Positions 8,328 to 17,337 are shown, counted from the stretch's first letter. The stretch: 64,000 bases of DNA from Pseudoalteromonas rubra (GCF_005887095.1 NZ_PNCI01000019.1:1-64000); one strand, 5' to 3'. Program-made: numbers and translations. Notes: a model not told the origin generated them from the sequence alone.

Positions 8328-11225
8328 TCAAGATTCATGAGGCTGTTGGGCCTCACACATTTTTCTTACTAAGCCGTTCAGTAAACGGAAAGTAAAGCGC
8401 ACCCGCTGCCAACGTGACCATATCAAGTGACTATTTGGACTCGTACTTTGCAGTCCTAAAATAGTGAGTACTTTCCTTACTTCGATAGGGAGTTGTTGTT
8501 CTGTTTGTAGGCCTGGTTCTTTTGAAGCTAATCCATACCCCAACCAGTTGTGTGCTCCGGATGCTCGAGTGTCACTTTTGTTTATTCCTTTAAACCTTGC
8601 TAATCCCGTACTGCTATCAACTTCGAAATTCAGTTTTACCTGTCTGAAGTTGCACAACTGCCCAGTGACGTTGGGTATGTCGTTCCATATTAAGTCGACA
8701 GTGCCAGGGCTGGAGTCTATTGATTGCAACTGCACAACTGCGTTTTCATCCCCTAGTGCGACAATGAGTTCGTTTGGTTGTTTTGCATCGAACAGCAGGT
8801 CCGGACCATCGGGAAAAAGCGTGCCGTCAGCTCGATGTACTGCGCTGATATAATGACCATTGAAGTCTGCAATTGATGATGGTTGTTGAGGTGGGGCGAC
8901 CATTCCCGCGACGAAATTGGCCTGAGCTGGCTTTTCACCCGTTTTCCATAAAAAGCCAACGCATTTGGGCACCTGAGTAATTGGATCTATTAGAAACTGA
9001 ATGATGCCGTTGTTTAGGTTGCCGCCGGCGTTTTGCCATTCAATTTTGTTGTCGTCAAAATGGACTTCGTCAACTTTATGCCCGCCCAGTAAGAGTTCTT
9101 TGCCATTGAATTTAAGTTCAACTTCTCCCTGCCACTGTCCTTTTAAATATAAGTAGCCACTGTAATATCCAATAAGAGGTTGGCTGTAAGATCTGGACTT
9201 AAGACCTCTTAATTGAACTTGCTCCCCATTTGGTAGCGTTGTCTGGCTGCTGTGGAGTACTGTATTTCGGGTATCTTCATCATACGAGAAATCAATACGG
9301 CTGTTGTTCCAGTATACGCTCTGGTCTTCATATTTAGTCACGTCAATGGCCTGTCCATCAATGGCTAATAGAGCCTGTGAGGTCGCAAACGGTGGCTGTG
9401 CATGTAAGCGAATGCTGGGACCTTTTTGCCAATTATTCCCGTCTTGACTTATTTCGGTTTCATACTGTCCGATCAGGGTTGTAATGGTACTGGAATCGGG
9501 AGTGAGTTCGGTGGCAGATAATGTATGCTCCGAGGGTTCATCGCAGTCTTTTGGCCAAACCTTACCTGAAACCGAGCGGATCAACTGGCCTTGCGAATTA
9601 GTGTTTACGATAAACTTAAGTTCGCCGTTGACCTCATTTCCTTCATCTGCGTACCAAGTAAGCACCTGGTTGTTAAAAGAAAAGCTAACAACTGGGGTCA
9701 GATTGATATAAACCAGACTGGCACTATTATGGTTGGGGTCTCCGACGACAGTGACAACATCCCCAGTGTCAGCGTTGTGATAGACACCGGTCCAGGGAAG
9801 TAACATACTGGCATTCACTCTGTCACAGGCTGAAGGCAAGTGCAGCAGTGCTGCCTGAAAGCCGTTTTGTTTTATCCAGCCATTTGCTTTATAGAGGAAA
9901 TCATCGCCATCTTTATTGTCAATCAGTTGCTGTCTGAATAAGCCAGAGAGTTCTGCATTACTGAGCAATTCAAGCACCAATTTCTCATTGGGGGAGGTAT
10001 CAACCAGACCACCCTTGGCTGCAAGTTGAGCGTAGCTTTCACTGCGCATAGCAAGCAGGTTTTTCTCTATGTTATTCAAGCCGGGGAAAACGTCATCGGA
10101 TACCGCGGCAACAGGATCGTTGAGGTAGAGATCCTGTAGCTCTGTATCGCGAGCTAGTTCCAATAAAAACTCTGCGGCACGGGTGTTTGGTTGGAATTGA
10201 TATTCTTTAGGCACTCGAAAGTGGTCGAATTCGTCGATTGCCGCCATTTCCCGTGGTGAGTATGCATCAATCACCCTGAAGCGGGTCGTTTTCGCTGGCT
10301 TATCGCCTTCTTTAGCGAACCCTAAGCGGATCGCCATTTCCATATCTGTGGTTGCAGCTTCTTTTGGTGGGATGTAGAAAGTTGAAATGCCGGTAAAGGT
10401 TTTCCGTACTCTTGGGTCAAGCATGTCACTTAACTTATACACAGCTATGGTAGGTTCAAACGTAGCGTGTCTGGCTGCAATATAGTGTGTGATCTCGTAA
10501 TCCTCACCATAGTAGCTCTGCAAGTATTCTATCAATATTGGAAATTTATCGTTGATAAACCCTTTTCGGCGATAGCCCATTTCACCGATCAGGCCAACTT
10601 GCCACAAAACAAGGTGGGTTTGGATATCAAGATAGCGTTTTCTTAGTAAAACCTCCGATGCCTCGAATGTTTGCATGCCCGGATATGAAGGATCGACGCC
10701 TAAATCGGCACACAAACAATCCAGAGCTGAAATACCGGGTTTCATGACCGCATAATGTCCCTCTCTTTTCGCAATCGCGATGGCTCTGTGCGTTGAAAGT
10801 ACAAAAATCCCTGGGTGACCATAAAAAATACACACTACTTTTTGTCCTTTTCGGACGTAGTGCAGCATGGCCTCTGTCATTTGCATATAGGTGTGGTATC
10901 TGGGTTTTGTATCATCGTATAAAACGTACAGGTCGTAGGCGTCAGGTCTTACCTCCCTGAGCCAGAGCTGGGTAGGTGGGCTGGAAACACAATAGAATAC
11001 TTTGTCGGCCATTCGAATGAGCGCTTCGCTGTCCATAGTGAAACCCAGACCCTGTAATCCCGAACCAATAACTATTAAGGAGCCCTGCTGCTCTTTACTT
11101 ACGGGTGTCGGAGATTGTGTGATGCTGGTTTTACAAGCTGCCATTTCAGCGGTCAATTCATGCCAACGCTGGTTATGGGCTTCCCGTTGTTCATCAATTT
11201 CATTCACGTTATTCTGCGTTTCCAT
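8328..11225 (-). CDS. borosin-type alpha-N-methyltransferase fused to helical and beta-repeat domains
   Basis: This is a 965-aa protein. Residues about 48-290 are a tetrapyrrole-methylase-fold SAM methyltransferase that closely follows OphMA, the fungal enzyme that methylates peptide backbone amides. Shared landmarks are IGSGLQGLGF, LYDDTKPRY with HTYMQM (the Arg and Tyr of the OphMA active site kept), FYGHPGIFV with SHRAIAIA-like STHRAIAIA, KPGISALDCLCADL and STFYIPPK. Residues 348-405 are helical and look like the borosin-binding domain of split bacterial borosin precursors. A second helical part follows (408-465). Four beta-rich repeats of about 100 residues begin at GxY motifs at 480, 586, 686 and 790. 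In OphMA the substrate core is the protein's own C-terminus; here no such core is evident, and a separate precursor gene follows 20 bases downstream, pointing to a split system. The ATG has a weak AGAGAAG site. Confidence 0.85.
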   Translation of the reverse strand: METQNNVNEIDEQREAHNQRWHELTAEMAACKTSITQSPTPVSKEQQGSLIVIGSGLQGLGFTMDSEALIRMADKVFYCVSSPPTQLWLREVRPDAYDLYVLYDDTKPRYHTYMQMTEAMLHYVRKGQKVVCIFYGHPGIFVLSTHRAIAIAKREGHYAVMKPGISALDCLCADLGVDPSYPGMQTFEASEVLLRKRYLDIQTHLVLWQVGLIGEMGYRRKGFINDKFPILIEYLQSYYGEDYEITHYIAARHATFEPTIAVYKLSDMLDPRVRKTFTGISTFYIPPKEAATTDMEMAIRLGFAKEGDKPAKTTRFRVIDAYSPREMAAIDEFDHFRVPKEYQFQPNTRAAEFLLELARDTELQDLYLNDPVAAVSDDVFPGLNNIEKNLLAMRSESYAQLAAKGGLVDTSPNEKLVLELLSNAELSGLFRQQLIDNKDGDDFLYKANGWIKQNGFQAALLHLPSACDRVNASMLLPWTGVYHNADTGDVVTVVGDPNHNSASLVYINLTPVVSFSFNNQVLTWYADEGNEVNGELKFIVNTNSQGQLIRSVSGKVWPKDCDEPSEHTLSATELTPDSSTITTLIGQYETEISQDGNNWQKGPSIRLHAQPPFATSQALLAIDGQAIDVTKYEDQSVYWNNSRIDFSYDEDTRNTVLHSSQTTLPNGEQVQLRGLKSRSYSQPLIGYYSGYLYLKGQWQGEVELKFNGKELLLGGHKVDEVHFDDNKIEWQNAGGNLNNGIIQFLIDPITQVPKCVGFLWKTGEKPAQANFVAGMVAPPQQPSSIADFNGHYISAVHRADGTLFPDGPDLLFDAKQPNELIVALGDENAVVQLQSIDSSPGTVDLIWNDIPNVTGQLCNFRQVKLNFEVDSSTGLARFKGINKSDTRASGAHNWLGYGLASKEPGLQTEQQLPIEVRKVLTILGLQSTSPNSHLIWSRWQRVRFTFRLLNGLVRKMCEAQQPHES

Positions 11226-11454
11226 AATCTTCTCTTTTGTGTCCAGTTATTGTTAGGGCATCCACTTATCTGAAAACCACATCCCCGAAAATACGTATGC
11301 GATTTCTGAAAGCGAATCACCAAAGTCGATTACGACGTTTTGAGCTACCGAGTGTTGTCTATGGGCTTGTACTAACCTCAGACCACCGCTTCGATTGCAT
11401 ATACACAATCGTTCGCTCAAAAGCCTTCTGCTTGGTTTGTGTTTAAGTTGGGAT

Positions 11455-11655
11455 TTATATGCAGTATTTGCCGGGCGTATCTATCAGGCGCAATGATTTA
11501 TCTGACAAAAACTGATGACGGTATAAGAAACCCGATAAGTTGATGAGATATTCTGTGACTTCTGTAAAGAGGCCGTCACAAAGTGGGTTGACATAGCTCG
11601 GTGATGAATGGGCATGGCTTACAGGAGGCGCTGTTTGTTCCATTGTTGTGATCAT
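11455..11655 (-). CDS. 66-aa orphan protein at the head of the RiPP-like block
   Basis: I do not recognise this protein. The ATG at 11655 has a very good ribosome-binding site (AAGGAG, 7 bases upstream), which is the main reason to accept it; an in-frame ATG at 11643 has none. The sequence begins with a polar part rich in Ser, His and Pro, then a more hydrophobic helical part (GLFTEVTEYLINLSGFLY) and ends in Tyr-Cys-Ile. It has no signal peptide. It is on the same strand as the methyltransferase gene, 229 bases upstream of it. It could be a regulator, an accessory binding protein, a second substrate or a chance reading frame. Confidence 0.5.
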   Translation of the reverse strand: MITTMEQTAPPVSHAHSSPSYVNPLCDGLFTEVTEYLINLSGFLYRHQFLSDKSLRLIDTPGKYCI

Positions 11656-11827
11656 AATGACGCTCCTTTTCCATCTGTCCGTTGAGTTATAGGTTGACTC
11701 TGACGATTATCTAAAGCTAGGACAGAATGTTTGAAAAAAATATTACAGCGTATTACACCACTGAACTGAGCGTGTACATTGGAAGTGTTTGTGTGCTGGA
11801 TAGTCGACTATTTCAGCCTGTTGATAG

Positions 11828-11856
11828 CAGCCTGAACAGCAATTGGGTTCAGGCTG
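11828..11856 (-). terminator. 10-bp stem hairpin downstream of the PagL-type gene
   Basis: CAGCCTGAAC and GTTCAGGCTG form a perfect stem with a 9-base loop, 7 bases after the PagL-type stop on the minus strand. No T-run follows, so it would be an incomplete intrinsic terminator or a 3' end stabiliser. It separates the PagL-type gene from the RiPP-like block. Confidence 0.5.
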
Positions 11857-11862
11857 ATATGA

Positions 11863-12387
11863 TTAAAAATAAGCCGAATAGGATAGGGATAAAAAGTCCA
11901 GGCCGGGGTTCGGGCTCTTAAATCCCGCATTGGAGTAATGCATGTAGCGAATGGCAATATTGGCATCGTCCATCTGATAAACCAGCCCAATACGATCCTC
12001 AAACTGATAGTGTGTACTGACATTTTTACCCGCGAATTGTGTGTCATCCAGCAAGGCAAGTCCAATTCCGAACTCCACAGCAAGCGGACGACCCTGATAG
12101 GTGGTGAATGGATATCTGACCACCGGCGAAACAGCGAGCACAAAATTACCATCGTGATGATTTTCTTCTCCATAACGCCAGACATTAATGCTGCTTTCAA
12201 AGTGAATATCAAAGTGACGCCAGGCTCGGGGCAAGTCCAGCTCAGGGTGATATTGATAGGCCAGTTTAATGCCATCGACGCTGCCTTCGCCGTGAATATA
12301 GTGAATGGCGTAACCATGTTGTTGTGTCTGTGCCGGGGCTGCCAGGGAAATAAGAAATCCCAGTACGAATAGGGTTGCTCTGATCAT
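11863..12387 (-). CDS. pagL: PagL-type lipid A 3-O-deacylase
   Basis: This is a 174-aa protein counted from the ATG at 12387. That start gives a clean signal peptide ending APAQ, whereas the longer frame begins at a TTG at 12444 and adds residues before the signal. The C-terminal part carries the PagL signature: YMHYSNAGFKSPNPGLD, with His150 and Ser152 as the catalytic pair, and a terminal Phe typical of outer-membrane barrels. PagL removes the 3-position acyl chain of lipid A in the outer membrane. At the place of the catalytic Glu (14 residues after the His in Pseudomonas aeruginosa PagL) this protein has Asp164. It may still work or have shifted activity. It appears to be a single-gene unit. 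Confidence 0.75.
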   Translation of the reverse strand: MIRATLFVLGFLISLAAPAQTQQHGYAIHYIHGEGSVDGIKLAYQYHPELDLPRAWRHFDIHFESSINVWRYGEENHHDGNFVLAVSPVVRYPFTTYQGRPLAVEFGIGLALLDDTQFAGKNVSTHYQFEDRIGLVYQMDDANIAIRYMHYSNAGFKSPNPGLDFLSLSYSAYF

Positions 12388-12622
12388 AATTAAAACCAAT
12401 CCAGTATAAGAGAATACACGTATTGTCGGGATATGAATTGCCAATAAAAAGGCATCGAATGGAACAGCATTGGTGTTGATTTGGCATCAAAAAGTTAGGT
12501 GTTTGATTTTTATTAGAAAATCAATTGGTGCCGTATCGGCACTAATATGGTGCTAATTCGTGTGTTTTTCATCTGCAAAGTTAGCGCTAAACTTGCCTCA
12601 TTGACACATAACGGAGCGGATC

Positions 12623-13234
12623 ATGAAAAGACTAATGCAACTTATGCTGGTGGTGATACTGGCGTTTGGTAGTTTACACAGCTTGGCTGCGACTGACACA
12701 CAAAGTAACCCTTATGGCCTTATCAAATCGGTGGGCGATCAGTTGTTTGTGGATATCAGTAAGCTGAATACGCTGGAAGAGGCTCAGAAGAAAGCTGAAC
12801 TCAAAAAGCTGGTACGTGCACAACTGATGCCGCATATCGACATTAAATACGTCTCTTTTAAGTTGCTTGGCAAACATGTTCGTGAAATTAAGCGTGAACA
12901 GGCCGTGACCTTTATTGATGCGGTAGAGCAGTATCTGGCAAACACTTATGCAAATGCTCTGATGAGCTACAAAGGCCAGCAGGTCAATTTTATCGAACCC
13001 GTGGTAAGCAATGACAGCAAATTTGCATCGGTCAAATCTGAAATCGTTGAACCCAACGCACCAACTATCGACATCGTATTCAAGTTCCGCAAAAACAATT
13101 CAGGTGAGTGGCAGGTGTATGATCTGGTTGCCGAAAGTATTTCATTACTCAGTGCAAAGCAAAAAGAGATCACAGCGCGGATCAGCGAAGTAGGGATAGA
13201 TCAGGTAAGCAAAGAGCTGGTTGCTAAGAGCTAA
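12623..13234 (+). CDS. MlaC/Ttg2D-family periplasmic phospholipid-binding protein
   Basis: This is a 203-aa protein with a signal peptide (residues 1-22, ending SLAA). The start has a GGAG site. The body matches the toluene-tolerance/MlaC family: NPYGLIKSVGDQLF near the N-terminus, then QLMPHIDIKYVSFKLLG, then a region with SEIVEPNAPTIDIVFKFRKN, then GEWQVYDLVAESISLL. MlaC carries phospholipids between the outer-membrane MlaA complex and the inner-membrane MlaFEDB transporter. Here the gene stands alone, without mlaFEDB next to it, so it may be a second paralogue; whether it partners with an Mla transporter elsewhere cannot be told. Confidence 0.8.
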   Translation: MKRLMQLMLVVILAFGSLHSLAATDTQSNPYGLIKSVGDQLFVDISKLNTLEEAQKKAELKKLVRAQLMPHIDIKYVSFKLLGKHVREIKREQAVTFIDAVEQYLANTYANALMSYKGQQVNFIEPVVSNDSKFASVKSEIVEPNAPTIDIVFKFRKNNSGEWQVYDLVAESISLLSAKQKEITARISEVGIDQVSKELVAKS

Positions 13235-13274
13235 CCGACACCTATTTAATTTAAGACACAATTTGCGTCCTTCA

Positions 13275-13333
13275 GGCGGGTATTCACTCTTACCCATGAG
13301 ATCCAATCTTCTCCGATTGCCCGCCTTTTTTTT
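13275..13333 (+). terminator. long-loop intrinsic terminator with an overlapping alternative stem
   Basis: GGCGGG (13275-13280) pairs with CCCGCC (13320-13325), followed by eight T. The 39-base loop contains TACCC (13291-13295), which can pair with GGGTA (13278-13282) and would compete with the terminator stem, and a small GAGA/TCTC stem. It terminates the MlaC-like gene. The competing stems resemble an attenuator, but a regulated gene just downstream is lacking, since recR starts 173 bases later. Confidence 0.7.
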
Positions 13334-13506
13334 CTCTCAGCGGTATCTGGTTTATCTAGTATCTTTGGCTTGTCGCTGTTATATCAGCCATAGTAAGATG
13401 GCGACCATTAATCGAATTAGAACAGTGTAATATGCGGCAACCGGTTCACCACCAAGGTTTAAGCTTGCTTTATCGATACACTGTCAAAAATTAAGAACGC
13501 TATATT

Positions 13507-14106
13507 ATGCAATTATCACCTTCACTTTCAGCTTTGGTTGAGTCTCTGCGTTGTTTACCAGGCATTGGACCTAAGTCCGCTCAGCGAATTGCCTTTCATT
13601 TACTCGAAAGAGACCGCAGTGGTGGCACTGCACTTGGGCAGAGTTTGCTGCAGGCGATGGATAAAATTGGCCATTGCGAATCCTGCCGTACGTTTTCAGA
13701 AACGCCGGTGTGTGATATCTGTAGCAACGTAAAACGTCAGGATAGCGGGCTATTGTGTGTGGTTGAGTCACCGAGTGATGTGCTGGCTATCGAGCAAACC
13801 GGTCAGTATCAGGGGGTATATTTTGTATTGATGGGCCACTTGTCACCCCTTGACGGCATAGGCCCGAACGAAATCGGTATGGATGTGCTGGAAAAAACGC
13901 TGGCAAATGGCAACATTAATGAGGTGATCCTGGCAACGAATCCAACGGTGGAAGGGGAGGCAACTGCACACTTTATTGGCGAGATGTGCCATCAACATAA
14001 CGTGACCGCTTCGCGGATAGCACATGGTATGCCGGTTGGCGGTGAGCTGGAGCTGGTCGATGGTATGACCCTGATGCATGCCTTTAGTGGCCGAAAAGCG
14101 ATTTAA
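13507..14106 (+). CDS. recR: recombination mediator RecR
   Basis: This is a 199-aa protein, the usual RecR length. A helix-hairpin-helix motif ([17 protein letters not shown]) is near the N-terminus. A C4 zinc finger (CESC near residue 57 and CDIC near 69) follows, then a TOPRIM domain ([16 protein letters not shown] and [14 protein letters not shown]). The end [18 protein letters not shown] is diagnostic. RecR with RecO loads RecA on single-stranded DNA in the RecFOR gap-repair pathway. In many gammaproteobacteria recR follows dnaX and ybaB; here neither is present upstream. A terminator directly downstream separates it from htpG. Confidence 0.97.
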   Translation: MQLSPSLSALVESLRCLPGIGPKSAQRIAFHLLERDRSGGTALGQSLLQAMDKIGHCESCRTFSETPVCDICSNVKRQDSGLLCVVESPSDVLAIEQTGQYQGVYFVLMGHLSPLDGIGPNEIGMDVLEKTLANGNINEVILATNPTVEGEATAHFIGEMCHQHNVTASRIAHGMPVGGELELVDGMTLMHAFSGRKAI

Positions 14107-14108
14107 TG

Positions 14109-14128
14109 AAAGCCCGGCAGGGCTTTTT
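14109..14128 (+). terminator. intrinsic terminator after recR
   Basis: AAAGCCC, a GGCA loop, and GGGC followed by five T, three bases after the recR stop codon. Confidence 0.85.
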
Positions 14129-14179
14129 AGGTTTTTTGACCGAGAAATATACTATCTATCACTTTTTTCACTTTTTCCC

Positions 14180-14207
14180 CTTGAAAAATTCCTACCCAGC
14201 ACAATAT
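14180..14207 (+). promoter_or_regulatory. sigma32-like heat-shock promoter of htpG
   Basis: CTTGAAA at 14180-14186 is an exact sigma32 -35 element. After 13 bases comes CACAATAT at 14200-14207, which agrees in 6 of 8 positions with the CCCCATAT-type -10 element. It lies about 75 bases before the htpG start, as expected for a gene in the heat-shock regulon. Confidence 0.7.
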
Positions 14208-14280
14208 ACCTGAGCATAACGCAAGTTAACTGATTAACTATGTACTACTATTGTGTACCAAATAAGTTAGGGTGTACCAA

Positions 14281-16197
14281 ATGACTACAGAAAATACTAA
14301 AGAAAATCATTCATTTAGTGCCAATACGAAGCAGTTGCTTCAGCTGATGATCCACAGCTTGTACTCAAACAAAGAGATCTTTTTACGTGAGCTGGTATCC
14401 AATGCGTCGGATGCCGCTGACAAATTACGCTTCTTAGCGCTGCAAAACGGCGACCTGTACGAAGGTGACGCTGAGCTGCGCGTACGCATCAGCGCCGACA
14501 AAGACGCGAAGACGGTAACCATTTCTGACAATGGTATCGGTATGACCCGCGACGAAGTGATCAGCTCTCTAGGCACTATCGCTAAGTCAGGTACGGCTGA
14601 GTTCTTTAAAAACCTGACAGGTGATGAAGCAAAAGACTCTCAGTTGATCGGCCAGTTTGGTGTTGGTTTTTATTCTGCCTTTATCGTTGCTGATGAAGTG
14701 ACTGTACGTACGCGTAAAGCGGGCGAGACTCAGGCGGTTGAGTGGCAGTCAAAAGGCGAGGGTGAATATACCCTGGCTGATATTGAAAAAGCAGAGCGCG
14801 GAACCGAAATCGTTCTTCACCTGCGTGAAGAAGAGCTGGAATTTGCCGATGACTTCCGTCTTCGTTCAATCGTGACTAAGTACTCAGATCATATCTCTAT
14901 CCCGGTAGAAATGTTTAAAGCTCCGGTGCCAGAATCAGAAGGTCCGGATGGCGAGAAAATTGAAGCTCAGCCTGGCGAGTGGGAAGGTATTAACCGTGCC
15001 ACAGCGCTGTGGACGCGCGACAAATCTGAGATCAGCGACGAAGAATATAAAGAGTTCTATAAGCACGTGGGCCACGACTGGGAAGAGCCACTAACCTGGG
15101 CACACAACAAAGTCGAGGGCAAAACGGAATACACCAGCTTACTGTATATTCCAAAGAAAGCGCCATTCGACATGTGGAACCGTGACCGTCAGACAGGTCT
15201 GAAGTTGTACGTGCAGCGCGTATTTATTATGGATGACGCAGAACAGTTTATGCCAAGCTACCTGCGTTTTGTAAAAGGTCTGTTAGATTCAAACGATCTG
15301 CCACTGAACGTATCGCGTGAAATTTTACAAGACAACAAAGTAACTCAGGCTATCCGCAAAGGGTGTACGTCTCGTATCCTAAAAATGCTTGATCGCATGG
15401 GCAAGAACAAACCGGAAGACTATCAGACTTTCTGGAACGAGTTTGGCCAGGTGGTCAAAGAAGGTCCGGCTGAAGACGCTGCCAATAAAGAAGCGATTGC
15501 TAAGTTACTGCGTTTCAGCTCTACCCACACTGACGAGAGTGTCCAAAATGTATCACTTGAGCAGTATATCGAGCGTATGGCTGAAGGTCAGGACAAGATT
15601 TACTACGTGGTTGCTGACAGCTTTGAAGCGGCTAAGAGTTCTCCACACCTGGAGATCTTCCGTAAGAAAGGCATCGAAGTACTGCTATTGTCAGACCGTG
15701 TTGATGAGTGGATGATGAGCCATCTGACTGAGTTTGCTGAGAAGCAGTTCCAGTCTATTACTCGCGGTGACCTTGACCTGGGCGATATGGAAGATGAAGA
15801 AAGCAAAAAAGCGCAGGAAGAGAGCGAAAAGCAAGTCGAAGGTCTGGTAGAGCGTATTAAAGATGCGCTGGGCGATAAAGTGAAAGAAGTGCGCTTTACG
15901 CACCGACTGACTGATTCTCCGGCTTGTGTAGTGGTAGATGACCATGATATGAGTTCACAGATGCAAAAACTGATGGAATCGATTGGTCAGTCTGCCCCAG
16001 AGTCTAAGCCAATTTTTGAGCTGAATCCTGAGCACCAACTGGTTAAACACCTGAATGTTGAACAGGACGAAGACAAATTTGCACAGTGGTCAGAAGTCTT
16101 ACTGGATCAGGCTCTGCTTGCTGAACGTGGCAGCCTGAAAGATCCTGCTGGTTTTGTCGCTCGTCTGAATAAGCTAATGCTTGATCTGAGCAAATAA
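14281..16197 (+). CDS. htpG: chaperone HtpG (Hsp90)
   Basis: This is a 638-aa protein from the ATG at 14281; the frame extends three codons to a GTG, but the ATG gives the conserved N-terminus. The GHKL ATPase domain has [22 protein letters not shown] and [14 protein letters not shown]. The middle domain has the conserved [20 protein letters not shown] stretch, and the C-terminal dimer domain ends the protein. HtpG is the cytosolic Hsp90 that refolds client proteins with DnaK. It is a single-gene unit, with a sigma32-like promoter upstream and a strong terminator downstream. Confidence 0.98.
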   Translation: MTTENTKENHSFSANTKQLLQLMIHSLYSNKEIFLRELVSNASDAADKLRFLALQNGDLYEGDAELRVRISADKDAKTVTISDNGIGMTRDEVISSLGTIAKSGTAEFFKNLTGDEAKDSQLIGQFGVGFYSAFIVADEVTVRTRKAGETQAVEWQSKGEGEYTLADIEKAERGTEIVLHLREEELEFADDFRLRSIVTKYSDHISIPVEMFKAPVPESEGPDGEKIEAQPGEWEGINRATALWTRDKSEISDEEYKEFYKHVGHDWEEPLTWAHNKVEGKTEYTSLLYIPKKAPFDMWNRDRQTGLKLYVQRVFIMDDAEQFMPSYLRFVKGLLDSNDLPLNVSREILQDNKVTQAIRKGCTSRILKMLDRMGKNKPEDYQTFWNEFGQVVKEGPAEDAANKEAIAKLLRFSSTHTDESVQNVSLEQYIERMAEGQDKIYYVVADSFEAAKSSPHLEIFRKKGIEVLLLSDRVDEWMMSHLTEFAEKQFQSITRGDLDLGDMEDEESKKAQEESEKQVEGLVERIKDALGDKVKEVRFTHRLTDSPACVVVDDHDMSSQMQKLMESIGQSAPESKPIFELNPEHQLVKHLNVEQDEDKFAQWSEVLLDQALLAERGSLKDPAGFVARLNKLMLDLSK

Positions 16198-16223
16198 GTG
16201 CAGCGCAAATTGTAATGTCTCAG

Positions 16224-16257
16224 AAAAGCCCGGCGAGTTATTCGGCCGGGCTTTTTT
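16224..16257 (+). terminator. intrinsic terminator after htpG
   Basis: AAAAGCCCGGC and GCCGGGCTTTTTT flank a short loop. The structure also serves the convergent gene that ends at 16266, since the left arm is preceded by A residues. Confidence 0.9.
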
Positions 16258-16265
16258 GTGCCTGG

Positions 16266-16745
16266 TTATTGTTGAGGCGCGATAGGGCAATAACGGCCGC
16301 TATCTGGAACCCAGACAGAACGGGTTTCCCAGCGACAATTATAAGCGACACGCTGTTCTTCCTGTTGGGTGAAGTAGGTATTATGCTGGTGCACATACAC
16401 ACCACCTGGAGCGTAGTAATCTGGTCCTGGAATGGTCCAGTTTGCCGGGCAGCTTTTATTAGACAGAACAGTCCGTGTGTCCCAGGCCGGTGCAGAGACG
16501 GCACTGTGTTTAGCCGTTAGCTTATAATGACATGTTTTATAAGACACATTGACCAGCTGAGTACGGTAGTCGCATACCCAAACGCGGCGCTCATCCCAGT
16601 ATCCACCACAATTGGCGTTGTTAACCTGAGTGTCGTAGAAGGTGTTATAGTCTGTGACCTGCATACTGTCGGCAGGCTGAGCCTGAGCTGTAGCCGCAGC
16701 ACATACCAGCGTAGCTCCAATGATTGTTTTGATATTACGTATCAT
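16266..16745 (-). CDS. secreted six-cysteine protein of unknown function
   Basis: This is a 159-aa protein with a clear signal peptide (cleavage after AQA, about residue 22). The mature part has six cysteines (46, 58, 72, 99, 137, 153), consistent with three disulfides in the periplasm or outside the cell. The motif W-D/E-x-R-x-V-W-V occurs twice, at about 49-57 and 139-146, suggesting an internal duplication. It is rich in Tyr and Trp. I do not recognise a family. It is convergent with htpG and appears to be a lone gene. Confidence 0.75.
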   Translation of the reverse strand: MIRNIKTIIGATLVCAAATAQAQPADSMQVTDYNTFYDTQVNNANCGGYWDERRVWVCDYRTQLVNVSYKTCHYKLTAKHSAVSAPAWDTRTVLSNKSCPANWTIPGPDYYAPGGVYVHQHNTYFTQQEEQRVAYNCRWETRSVWVPDSGRYCPIAPQQ

Positions 16746-17018
16746 AAGTTAGTCCTTTTTAGGTTGTTAGCAGATACCTGATAAGACTGCTCCTTCAACT
16801 AAACAAAAATGTTTAGTGCTTTACTAATCAGGCTGCCATAGTGAAACACAGGCAAGATCTCAATGTAAGACAGGGGCGTGTGATAAATTTTCATCCCTGA
16901 AAAAGGCTATTATCTGCTTGTTTTACCTTGGACTAATGGTGTTTTGTCATATAACTAAAGGGCTGCTCATGAATTTGTCATATAAATACACTAGACAAAC
17001 CAAACATGAAAAAGATAA

Positions 17019-17036
17019 AATGACAGCGTTGTCATT
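17019..17036. promoter_or_regulatory. LacI-family (NagR-like) operator, distal copy
   Basis: AATGACAGCGTTGTCATT is a palindrome with a central CG, the hallmark of LacI-family operators. It agrees with the motif I remember for NagR, the N-acetylglucosamine repressor of Shewanella and relatives (AATGACARCGYTGTCATT). A second copy lies 319 bases closer to the receptor gene, a spacing that allows DNA looping. Confidence 0.7.
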
Positions 17037-17337
17037 GAGATCTATTATCACCTTGAATACGCTTCTGCCCGAACGTTTAATGGAATAATCAGATAGCACA
17101 GCTCGCCTACATTAGATTAGTTTATTAATTAGGTCCAAATCTTCTACATAACTCATCGCAATCACTGTAAAAAAGTGCATAGCTTGTGATATATTCACCT
17201 CGTTTGTAACAAACTATAACCAAGTAATTATTTATTCTTTCTATATCAGTGGGTTAGATTTTTGTTGAAAAAATCTTATGTTAGCCACACAAAAAGATGT
17301 AGCGAATCTGTAATTTTGGGTGTATGGTTTGTTATTA

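Noticed and set aside
12388..12444. TTG start for the PagL-type protein
   Set aside because: It adds 19 residues before a normal signal peptide that begins at the ATG at 12387.
13361..13506. Small RNA gene such as 4.5S RNA upstream of recR
   Set aside because: No recognisable SRP RNA or tRNA sequence was found; only the terminator at 13275-13333 is supported.
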